NCBI GenBank assembly: GCA_027186245.1
Contig: CP114499.1
Span: 563,001-627,000 of the forward strand
Source: Coriaria nepalensis
Lineage: Eukaryota > Streptophyta > Magnoliopsida > Cucurbitales > Coriariaceae
DNA: 64,000 nucleotides
Direction: 5' to 3'
A program made the position numbers and the translations under genes. Positions 51,836 to 64,000 of this stretch are shown here, piece after piece. Below the pieces are notes generated by a model. That model did no database searches and was not told the origin of the DNA. It was given only the letters and a program-made list of their open reading frames with translations. Numbering within the stretch: position 1 is the first letter of the stretch; every line of letters starts with the position of its first letter.

Positions 51836-52515
51836 TATGTTGATCAACCAATTTTATTTTTCTTTTCCCCCAAAACTCTTCAATCAATGTAATCAAGTGT
51901 GATGTTGAACATGTTTTAGAGTAGTTCTTAATTTTCTCTTTTTTTCCGAAAAATTCAGGTTAATCTGAAATGTTCTTGATTATTAAATTTCTATTGATCT
52001 TTCAATCTTCGTTTAGGTCCCAACAAGTCTATTTGACACGTGATTAATATAGATCAATGTAATTTTTTTATTTTTTTTGGCCAAAATTAATAGATCCTAT
52101 TAAGTAGTTTATTATTTGTTATTTAATGTAATATATATGTATATAGCGTTACTTATTTCTTGGCATGGTATATATAACCGTTACACATAGTTTCTCTCTC
52201 TCTTCTCTCGGAAAGGGAGGGAAAATGAAGGTTGGCGGGTGTCGTATACAGCCGTCTAACGCGCGTATAAAAAATGTCACAGTCAGAGCGTCTCATTTCT
52301 TTCATTCATTGAATCCATCTGTCTCTCTCTACCCAAATTCATCTCCATCTTATTTTCTCTCTCTCTCGCTTTCTCTCTTCTGGGATCTCTCATGCTGAAC
52401 ACCTGCTAGTCCATCTCAGAGATGTGATCACTGCTCTCGCAGCCTGCCTTGAATCTCTTCTTGGCCGGCTCTTCGCTTCTGATCTATAGCTTACTCTCTC
52501 TCTCTCTGATAAAAA
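51836..52515 (+). promoter_or_regulatory. S6 kinase promoter and 5' leader
   Basis: A TATA box (TATATATAA, 52169-52177) precedes a pyrimidine-rich stretch (TCTCTCTCTTCTCTC from about 52193), a likely start region. The leader of about 310 nt is CT-rich and contains three upstream ATGs: 52225, 52392 and 52422 (the last an ATG immediately followed by TGA). Confidence 0.55.
52225..52398 (+). other. upstream ORF in the S6 kinase leader (57 codons)
   Basis: Starts GAAAATGA (A at -3), begins MKVGGCRIQP and closes at TGA 118 nt before the kinase start. A 5-codon uORF at 52392-52409 overlaps its end. Translation is not demonstrated; conservation is not assessable here. Confidence 0.4.
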
Positions 52516-55466
<2,951 letters not shown>

Positions 55467-56053
55467 GGAAGAAAAAAATAATAACTGATGGCTCAACTTG
55501 AAGCAACGCGTACTGACATTAGCAATTAAAATAAAAATAAAAATAAAAAATAAAATCCTAATTTATTTAGGAGTTTTTATTTTCCTGAAATTTTTTTGTA
55601 TACGTTAATTTGTACATTTTATTTGCCCTTCATTAGTATTGTGGCAATGATTATCGAACAAGTCTTTTTCTTCTTTTCCCCCCTTTTTACAATAAAGCTT
55701 GAATGGAGATTCTTAACCCAGATTCTTGGCAGAAGAATCTAATTCCATCTCACTTTCAATGAACTAATAATGAACCACATCTTAAAAAAATGATATTTAT
55801 CAAGTCACAAGGGAGTTGCTGAAACTTGATAAACATGAGGTAACTAAACAAGAGTCCTCAAGAGAAATCAAGAAGAAGGATCCCTCTCATCAATGATATG
55901 CTTATATTATTATGGATTAAGGGGATAGAATAGATGCTTCCTTTTTAGTGCCCCTTCTCTCTACAAATGAAGATCCTTTCATGAAAATGAGAAAGGCATC
56001 TCCAAATAGGAAAAAGTTAAATTCTTTCAGACATAAACTTGGAAACACCGTCT

Positions 56054-56644
56054 ATGTTGCTGGCACAACAAGCACTTTGTCTATCTTTTGTATATAATCC
56101 TTCTTCCCCACCCGACATAACAGATCCATTTTCACTCTTCCCCTTGGAAGCTTCTAAAAAAACTGGGCTCATGAAGAGTGAAGCCAAAAAAGCATCGCAC
56201 GAGTCACTTTGTGAGAAATCGATGATGTTGGTAGCAAACATCATTAAGTTATCATCTTTGTCGATTGGTAAGATGAGCACTTTCGGGCCTCAACAAGCTG
56301 CTTCTGTGACTCGGGCTCTGAATACGGGCAGCATGGTGCCCGTCGACGACGGACATGTTGTATTGGCAAATAACATGGGAAGCCGGAGGTTGGAAGAGCC
56401 GCGTAGTAGGAGAAAGCCAACATATGTGATGAAAGGAATAGGAGGATGGGATGAATATCATTCGTATGTGATTAGTAGTAATAAGGAAGAAGAGGAGAGG
56501 TATGTTGTTGATGAAGGAAATGTGGATGGGTGGGCTTCTAGGTACATTGAAAAGGTACGTAGGAAGAACAAAAGTGATCTTGATGAAACATTTAAGCTCT
56601 CTAGCTCTGACCTACCAATCTCATCAGCCGACGTGGTAAGCTAG
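56054..56644 (+). CDS. unrecognised small plant protein
   Basis: Single open frame of 196 aa, 590 bp after the S6K stop on the same strand. I cannot name its family. Visible traits: a hydrophobic/basic stretch MMLVANIIKLSSLSIGKMS (from an internal ATG at 56222, which would give 140 aa and may be the true start), a basic patch SRRLEEPRSRRKP, and a C-terminal GWASRYIEKVRRKN, reminiscent of short plant proteins ending in an aromatic/basic helix. No signal peptide, no classical domain. Length and composition make it more likely coding than chance, but expression evidence is needed; the frame could also be a second, short gene of unknown type. Confidence 0.5.
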   Translation: MLLAQQALCLSFVYNPSSPPDITDPFSLFPLEASKKTGLMKSEAKKASHESLCEKSMMLVANIIKLSSLSIGKMSTFGPQQAASVTRALNTGSMVPVDDGHVVLANNMGSRRLEEPRSRRKPTYVMKGIGGWDEYHSYVISSNKEEEERYVVDEGNVDGWASRYIEKVRRKNKSDLDETFKLSSSDLPISSADVVS

Positions 56645-58006
56645 TCATTTGTATCCATCCCTTTTCTTACTACCATACGTATATAGATATATATATACAA
56701 ACATATTTTTAAGAATCTCCTATATCGAGCAAGATGAAATGATGTTCTCGCCTCTTTTGATAAAGATGATGGTCGAAGCACCGATCCACGGATTTGAATT
56801 CAGTCTAGATCCATACGATCTAAACTGCATCCAAATCCTCCATCCATGCCATATTTTGCTCTTAATATTAATATTATATTATATTTTGAATAGTTTTGGA
56901 GATTTAAAGAGTTGGTGAAAAAATTGAAGTTTCAGTACCTCATCCACATATAGAAAGAGGCTTGTTTCCAACAGTAATGCAAGTATCTAATAAGATTTGA
57001 AGACCAGGGTATGAACTATGATGAACTGATACCTCATCTCATCTTTTATCAAAAGAAGATAAAAGAGAGACGATATGGTTATTTCTGTGAGTTGGGCTAA
57101 GACAGCAATTACATTTTGTATTCCAGCTCGAGTTGGGCCTAGAGGCCCTAATCACATTATGATGTAATATCCAAAATGAGCCCAGCAACTATCCATTTTA
57201 TCCAGAAGTACAAAAATTCATGAACTGGTCTTGAAATAAAACCACAGAAAAGGTCCAAAAAAAAAAAAGAAAAGGGACAAATTCAATTAAAAAATACTTG
57301 GTCCGAGAGGGTTACCTGCCTTCTCTTACCAAAATACGAAACCAAGTAAAACAGGTGCCAAGTGCCAAAGCATTCTGCATTCAATAATAGACCCACCAAA
57401 ACTTTGGTACTTTGTGACCAAAAAGAAAAGAAAACAAGTCATAAGGGCCATGTTAGAAGGATAACAGAAGCAAAAGAAGAAAGCAGCCATTTCCAGACTA
57501 ACCCTAATCACTTCAATCTAATCCATCCATTAACTATAGAAGCAAGTAACCAACCACACAGAAAAAATAAAAATAAAAAGTAAGAATTTTCATCTCTTCT
57601 GTACGTACCTTTTTACGATAAGAAAGTGATCCATCTCAAAAATAAATGAACCATATCCACTATCCAAGATACGTATAAGATGACAGACAGATTCCATGGT
57701 ACAACAATAATGCACACTGATATCTATCAATCTACAAATGTCATGAAAAGTGCAAACCACAAGTTGATAGACCCACCACCAAAGTAACAGTTTTATTCTT
57801 ATCTCCAGTGCTAAAATATCAACTACAAAATAGACAACAAGATGAAAAAGAGGACAAAACACAGAGACAAGCATAATAGATAACACATTAAAATGATCAA
57901 AGTCGCTCACTTACCGAATTGATTAGCTTATCTACTTGTTGAAGATGTCTCTAACACATTAGCTCTACTTAGCAGATTTTTGGAAACAAAAGGGTATGAC
58001 TCATAA
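56645..58006. other. convergent spacer with a hairpin
   Basis: 3' sides of the unrecognised gene and the SHAQKYF MYB. Contains the inverted repeat listed separately. 57240-57600 is A-rich. No gene recognised. Confidence 0.5.
56790..56838. repeat. 22-bp inverted repeat with 5-nt loop
   Basis: GGATTTGAATTCAGTCTAGATC (56790-56811), loop CATAC, then GATCTAAACTGCATCCAAATCC (56817-56838). The arms pair at 19 of 22 positions. It lies 146 bp after the stop of the unrecognised gene. Confidence 0.85.
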
Positions 58007-59679
58007 TTAAGAAACACTGATGATGTTGTCACCATTAGTGAAGCTTGGCATTCCCTGAAAACCTGAATGTCTTTTTGACGATTCTTTAGGATTTGATGTC
58101 AAGGAAAGCCTAAGAGACAGACCTGAAGAGGCCACCTCAGTTGATGATGACTTCAGATTCAAATTTAAATCAGCCATGGGATTAGAACGGGGAGCTGATT
58201 GAGCAGAAATGGGATGGACAAGCTCTGGAGATGTAAGCTTTTGTAACAGATTATTAGTTGGAGCAGGCAAGTTTGACTGCAAAGGGTAAGTTGGCATCAA
58301 TGCAAATCCGTTGATATTATTGGGTTCAGGAAGGGCTGAAGGAGGCAGTGAATGAGATTGAGAGGTGATTTCTTGACAATGATGTGGTTGTTCTTCTTGC
58401 AATGGCATTGATGAGACCTACAGAAAAAATAGACAAATATGTGAGGGGATTACCTTGAATGGAAATGGCAATCTGGAATTTATCTTTCTAACACATAAAA
58501 AACTACCACTCTACGGAAACTGAATCGGGATTTGGTTCGGCAATAATAAGAAGCTAGGAAGTGGTAAAGCTAAGAAACCATAAGATCAGTCATCAAATTT
58601 TGTGTAGTTGCATAAAATGTTCGGTAAAATAAGTAAATCTGTAGGAATATTTGGGAATGCAAACAAATTTGGGTTTATGGCAAATAGATTGCCAAAAGTA
58701 ATCATATAGGTCGAGAGTTCAAACTAGCAGATTTTTTCTGCCAAGGGCCAATTAATTAGCCCCACAATTGAATCCACTTACAAATTTACTACTCATCTAA
58801 TCTGGATGACATAGTCTACTAGCTCCAAGGAAAAACTGATTGGTAATTCAAAAGTCTACGACTTGGAATTTCATACGCAAATCCTCCGTTTTCTCATAAA
58901 CCAAACAGATGGAAATGATTGTAACTTGTAAGAGAAAAGCGAGTGAACGGAATATTACTTACAGTATCAGTGGTAATATCAAAGAGGCTAGATCTACGGC
59001 GACGGCGATTGAGGTTGCTACGCCGGAGAAAGTATTTCTGAGCGTGACTCGCAACCTGAGTTGGAGTCCGAGTCTTAACGAAATTCCTAGAGATTCCTCT
59101 CCAATCTCCTTTCCCTACTTTCTGCAATCCCAACAAAAAAAACTTGTGTTCTTCCTCTGTCCACGGTACTCCTAATATATCATCCACAGAAAACATAATG
59201 ACCAAAAATATCCACAACAATCCGTTTCCTTCTCTTTTCTCTAGATCCTGACTTCCAGAGCAGTATCGTTACTAGATAAATCATACTAATTTGACACAGG
59301 AAAAAACATGAGAATGAGAAAGTAGAGAGAGAAGTAGGTCACAGGTCTGATATGATATATAAAAAAAAAAAAAAAACGAACCTCGCTTGCGCTCGCGGTT
59401 CCCGCCGGAGTTAGGAACGGTGTCGTCGGCAGAGGCATAACCGGAGTCAACGACGTCCTTGTGATTCACGGCAGTGGAGAAATCAGTCTTGATGTTATCG
59501 CTATTATTGATATTTGAGCTTTCATGAGGCTGTTCATACTGCGACAAGTTGTTCAAACTCACGCTCTTCCTCATCGAATCCACCACCACTCTAACTCCAA
59601 ACAACATGATTTCGCCGGCAGCACATCCAGCTTCGGTTCCGGCGACACGTGACTCTTCAACAGCGCTCTTCGTCTGCAT
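58007..59679 (-). CDS. single-repeat MYB (SHAQKYF class), MYB1R1-like repressor
   Basis: Three exons (59382-59679, 58963-59171, 58007-58417), 305 aa. An N-terminal block [20 protein letters not shown] shared with MYB1R1/At1g74840-type proteins precedes the MYB/SANT repeat ([51 protein letters not shown]), then a nuclear [12 protein letters not shown]. There is no zinc knuckle, which separates it from KUA1/MYBS3. The C-terminal exon carries ADLNLNLK and GLSLRLSLT, both LxLxL-type EAR motifs, so a transcriptional repressor is likely. The SHAQKYF class binds TATCCA/GATAAG-type boxes in sugar, ABA and drought responses. It is followed upstream by pTAC2 in the same orientation, as in Arabidopsis. 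Confidence 0.93.
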
Positions 59680-59853
59680 ATTCGCTAACGTACGGCGACT
59701 TTTCCGATTCAGTTGATCGGAGAGAAGAAGGGAATCTTGTTTGCCGCCTTACAAATTGGCAACGATGAGAAATGGAAGCTCCAGAAACTCTAGAGAGAGA
59801 GGGAGAGCGGTTATGGTGGGAAAAAAAAGGGTAGTTTTATAGGCAAGCTAGAC

Positions 59854-59859
59854 CACGTG
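59854..59859. promoter_or_regulatory. G-box upstream of the SHAQKYF MYB
   Basis: CACGTG in the context GACCACGTGGAC, 175 bp upstream of the MYB ATG; a second ACGT core (TACGTGTAG) follows about 30 bp further. Consistent with bZIP/bHLH control such as ABA response; function is inferred. Confidence 0.5.
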
Positions 59860-60086
59860 GACAAGGTTGTATTATGTGGCTCATACGTGTAGTTTTATGA
59901 GTGGATAATCGGAACCTTGTGTATCTCGTGCTGTTAGCTTATAATTACTTCTCCTTCTCGTACCTTGGAAAACAAAAACTAGAGCACTTTTTTGTTTATT
60001 CTTTTGCCCCTTGTTTTAAGGATCTAATTTAGAGTCTTGTTCCTGGGTAAAGATGTTTTACTTCAATGGCTATAGAGAAAGGATGC

Positions 60087-60134
60087 TTTTCTTTTCTTTT
60101 CTTTTCTTTTCTTTTCTTTTCTTTTCTTTTCTTT
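60087..60134. repeat. (TTTTC)n microsatellite
   Basis: About nine copies of the pentanucleotide, upstream of the SHAQKYF MYB. Confidence 0.9.
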
Positions 60135-62573
60135 TTCTTAAAGTGGTTGGATAATTCCAAGAACAACAAAAATAGCCATAAACATGCCATATTTGTCTTT
60201 GATTATGCCACTTTCATTATAATATCATAGAAACCAATCAACCTCCAAATTTGGCCAACTCACAAAAAGTATCAACCAAACAATGAAGAAAAAAAAAAGA
60301 CCATTTCATAAAAAATAATATGGACCATACATACATAGCTGTTAGGTCAAGTCTTTTGCATATTTTAGCTTTATTACAAAGTTAAAAATAAATAAATAAA
60401 TAAATAAAAATGAATTATATTAACTTGTCAATTTGGATTGCTCATCTTAACCCTCATATGCTTCTATCTATATTACATACCTACCAACTATCTTGTACCC
60501 TCCTCTACTAAACTTCAATCTCTAACCATTTTTTAAGGGATTAAAATCCAGAAACATAGCGCGTGGATTCATAATCTAGTCAACCCCAACTCCTGCAAAC
60601 AACTTCAAAAAAAAGGTATAAATAAATGGCGACAAGTACTTAGTATTGTGTGGGCATTGTCTCCTAATAATTATATTTAACACCATTAAATTAGGTTTTA
60701 GTACAAACTTGCTAGGGTTTGGTATTTTTTCCGATCCTCATAGAAATTTCGATCCCGTCTTAATATTTTATTAATAAATTTTATATGAATTTCGATCATG
60801 AATTTAGAATCGGATTCCGACGGACAAAACCCTTGCCCCTAAAAATTGCCATACCTCTAATACGTTCAAACAACTTAGAGATCATAAACAAAACGTACAA
60901 AGATTATCATAAGTCATTCAATAGATAAATTATTAAATAAATTTAGATTATCATAAGCGGATCAATAATAAGATCAATGTTTAATTATAACCGATACATT
61001 TTCCGATGCAATGAATGTTATGTGGAATTTATTTTTACAGTTGTGAAAAGGGAAATTTCTGGTATCTTAAAGAATTAAATTCTAATGGATATATATGAGT
61101 GCTATGCAAGTAGGATTTAGGTGTAAGATTCCATTTTCATTTTTTATGTAGATTGGAAAGAAAAGGAAGAAAGATATTTATATAGTAGTAGTAGCAGTAG
61201 CAGCAGCAGCATTATCTCTTTAAATGTATCTAATGTACGTAGTCCTTGTATGCGATGGTATTTATTGGTGGGCTGCTGATAAGAAGAAGCCTTAGAGATA
61301 AGGTAACGTGGGGTTCACCATTGCCAGTGCAAATCACCTCCACCCACCATTACCTCTTTTTCCCCTTTTCTGTTTACTAGCCCCTTTTGTCCCTAAATTT
61401 TAGTACTATTTGTTCCATGCTGCTTTTTAAGGGTTTTATTTATTTATTTATTTATTCAATTCCATATAGAGATTACAGGATCCAAATCTACGGTCTCAAA
61501 TTGACATATCAACTAAACTCCAAGAGGCTGCTCGAGGGGTAGGCTCAAGGGTAGATCCAACTCGGGGTATTGAGATCGACACTACTAACTAAAATGAACT
61601 TTGGGTCAACAAAATATTAACTAGATTTAAGTTTAATCTCAAGTCTTATTTCTTATGAAACCCTAGACAATGAATTTACCTAGAATTTTGTTCTTATTCA
61701 AGGCCCAGAGCTAGAAGTGTCTGAATCTAATGCAACTATTGGGACAAAATATCTCTGAATTGATTCTTTTTTTTTTTAGAGCGAAATTTTAAGCCTCTTT
61801 TTTTAACAAATTGTCTAAGATATACTGATCTATCTTAATCACACACATAATTGATATATTGTATGATATGATAGTATAAAACTAACATATCTGATTGAGA
61901 TTTATCAGTCCACCGTAGACTCAGTCTACTTAAGAATTTTTCACCTCTAGTTTCATAATCTATAGTTTGTAGTTGATTAGTAAGATTTTTCAATGGTGTT
62001 CAACATTCTCTAATACACTTAAATATCATCATGAAATAGAAGGCCTGAGAGAAAAAGTATGACCACTTACCTGATGAAACCTGCTTCCCTTCGTTTTTTA
62101 TTTCGGCCTTCACTGTAAAGAGTGTAATATCATCTAACAAAAGCCTGGAGTGGAAGAGCCTAAACCAATGAACCATATAAATTGTTAATACAGTATAATA
62201 CGGTCATCTAAGAGCTTTTCCTTCGTTCTCCTCTTACTCTTCGTTCTTTTTCAAGGAAAAGAAGGGGATGAATCCATTGTATAAAGCCCATCTGAATCTG
62301 TTCTTTCGAATCATAAAAAAGCTATATTTGCAGCACATAAACTATGCTATGAGTCTAAATCAATAGTGTACATTTAACACATTCAAGAGTAATCTAAAGC
62401 TACAAAACTTCAATCCTCCAGATTGGCAGATTCAGTCCATCTTTGAATCAGATCAATCCCCAACTTTCACGCCAGAAGTTCCTCTGCCAAGTTTCAGGAA
62501 ATACCACAAAATCTAACAATCTACCAATTCTGGTATTCAGCAAGTATGACGGATCCTTCTCTTCCACTAAAAT

Positions 62574-62597
62574 GGGGGGGGGGGGGGGGGGGGGGGG
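62574..62597 (+). repeat. 24-base G homopolymer
   Basis: Uninterrupted run of 24 G on the + strand, 35 bp beyond the pTAC2 stop; the transcript of that gene would carry C24. Confidence 0.9.
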
Positions 62598-62631
62598 AGG
62601 ATTTGTTAGAGATTCTACTTGATGTATTTAA

Positions 62632-63027
62632 TTAAACTGCACTAGTCATAAGCTTGGTTCTTGTCGTACTACTTGATTCAGGATCAGCTTCACTAGGTAG
62701 ATCAGTATTCACATCAATTTTGGATGCTCTTGTTCCTGGAATATTTAGGGAAGAGTTATTCAAAGTAATTATCTTATCATTTTGGGATCCATTGGTACTT
62801 GTTTCCATGCCTGACAAAAGTTTCTTGAGCTGAGTTTTCTGGCAGACAATTCGACCATTGTTCCACCCGGGGAAAGAAAAGACTGACGATACATTATCCT
62901 GAAGGAATGAATAGGCAGCCTTTGCAATAGGCAGTTCTTGTGTAATTGAGTCTTTCTCAATCTGTCCCCGTCTGAACATTTGAAAAAACACTATCATTAG
63001 AAACATTTGATAAGACTTACTAAAAAG

Positions 63028-63065
<38 letters not shown>

Positions 63066-63950
63066 TAAGAAATTCCTTAGCAACTTGATTTTCTGCTTCA
63101 GCTCACTAAAAATTTACAAAAATCATAGCTCTTAGAGACTCCTATACTGGGAATGCTAAAATCTCTCTTCCTCGCCCTCTGTTTCCTCTCTCCCACTCTC
63201 TTAAATGGCCAAGTAGCATCTTTTTTTTTTTGTTTTTTGAAGACCCTCCAAATAAGATCCAAATAAGATCACTAGGGTGGGGTTTGACAAAGTGGCATTA
63301 ATGAATGGTGTACAACTCCTTATTCTCTTTTGGATATGTCACCTCAGCCTCTTATCGACTTTTTTCTTTTTCTTTCTTCCCTTTATAAAATCTAAAAAAA
63401 TCTAAACAGGTGTGAGAAATATGAGCTTCAGTAACTTACCCTACAATTACTGCTGCAAGGTGAGGTATAGCCTCTCGATTCTCAAACATCTCGTACATGT
63501 TGTTGACCCAAATGGATATTGCCGTATATGCACAGCCTTCCCACATTCTGAAAAAGTGTTTAATGTGAAGATATAAACAATCTTGGGTGAGAGATGAAAT
63601 AAAAAAGTGCAAGTGAAAAGTAATATCCAAGGCACCTGTGTACATCAACAGACCACACCAGTTTATTTTTGCGGAAAATTTCAGGGAAAAGCCCCCGCTT
63701 TGTTGCTTCATTGAGTACCCTCATAGCCCGTTCTTTCTGGCCAAGCCACCATAGTGCTTCTAAAAGCGTGTTGTAGAACCTCATTCCCAACTCACATCCT
63801 TCACACTTAAGTTTGTCAAAAACATACTCGACCATCTGCCAATTAGAGTCATCATCATAATCTCCTCTGATCATCTGCCCAATAACTTGATGAATATTAG
63901 ATACCCTGTTTATGATCATCTCATCGAGCAACTCATAGGCATTTTCCCAC
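62632..63950 (-). CDS. PTAC2: pTAC2-like plastid PPR protein, C-terminal part (partial)
   Basis: Three last exons in the window (63636-63950, 63440-63547, 62632-62971) give about 253 residues; the upstream exons are beyond the right edge. The exon at 63636-63950 has helical-repeat PPR-like sequence (NTLLEALWWLGQKERAMRVL) then GLFPEIFRKNKLVWSVDVHR. The rest has family signatures GRGQIEKDS, LPIAKAAYSFLQDNVSSVFS and FPGWNNGRIVCQ, an SMR-like tail, followed by an unconserved Ser/Thr-rich end. pTAC2 is a subunit of the plastid-encoded RNA polymerase complex, needed for chloroplast gene expression. The GUN1-type end is not matched. Intron between the last two exons contains a (TA)n tract (about 63041-63067). 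Confidence 0.88.
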
Positions 63951-64000
63951 CTGAAATAATGGCGCTTGAGCTATAAGATATATTAAACAGAATACAATTG

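Larger units (their letters stand above)
59860..62631. other. spacer between MYB promoter and pTAC2 3' end
   Basis: 2.8 kb. (TTTTC)n at about 60087-60134, (AAAT)n near 60385-60410, an AGT/AGC trinucleotide run at 61184-61210, (TTTA)n at 61437-61456. 61830-61960 resembles 28890-29010. The right edge is pTAC2 3' UTR with a G24 run. No gene recognised. Confidence 0.5.

Noticed and set aside
57590..57910. 106-aa minus-strand frame downstream of the SHAQKYF MYB
   Set aside because: No recognisable motif and lies in a 3' spacer; likely chance.

Overview
The window is nuclear DNA of a flowering plant. It has AT-rich spacers with many (TA)n, (GA)n and (ATAAA)n microsatellites, intron-rich genes with plant-type small introns, and a gene set found only in land plants (BRUTUS-like hemerythrin E3 ligase, AGP hydroxyproline galactosyltransferase, R2R3-MYB, germin-like proteins, pTAC2). 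Protein similarity points to a core eudicot, probably a rosid; a cucurbit is possible but I cannot prove it from sequence alone.

Sixteen protein genes are supported, fourteen complete and two running off the ends. In order they are: BTS-like N-terminal half (-, cut at the left edge), ELF5/WBP11 (+), a GALT6-type Hyp-O-galactosyltransferase (-), a TDF1/MYB35-type R2R3-MYB (+), a bHLH79-type bHLH (+), two tandem germin-like genes (-,-), 5-formyltetrahydrofolate cyclo-ligase (-), PP2A catalytic subunit (+), NOL9/Grc3-like polynucleotide kinase (-), MOS14/transportin-SR (+, 27 coding exons), ORC2 (+), S6 kinase (+), an unrecognised small gene (+), a SHAQKYF single-repeat MYB with EAR motifs (-), and the C-terminus of pTAC2-like PPR protein (-, cut at the right edge). 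I rebuilt exon structures by hand by joining splice sites with consistent reading phase; total lengths agree with the known families (for example PP2A-C 306 aa, MOS14 961 aa, ORC2 368 aa).

The genes are mostly unrelated housekeeping and regulatory functions rather than a pathway or operon. What holds the region together is ancestry: from memory, ELF5, GALT6, bHLH79 and MOS14 are near neighbours in Arabidopsis (At5g626xx), while BTSL1, GALT5, a cupin/germin gene, the SHAQKYF MYB and pTAC2 lie together at At1g747xx-748xx. The window therefore looks like the unfractionated ancestral block. Two head-to-head pairs (5-FCL/PP2A-C, NOL9/MOS14) share short bidirectional promoters.

Spacers hold only repeats: a tandem segmental duplication that made the germin pair, a roughly 180-bp element with terminal inverted repeats, a hairpin downstream of the unrecognised gene, a 24-G run, several short tandem duplications, and a dispersed repeat family found in at least five introns. 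I saw no viral genes, CRISPR, rRNA or convincing tRNA. I did not find a clearly new biological system; the most interesting items are local (a changed DxD motif in GALT, GC-AG introns, uORFs and duplicated start regions, and the repeat family).
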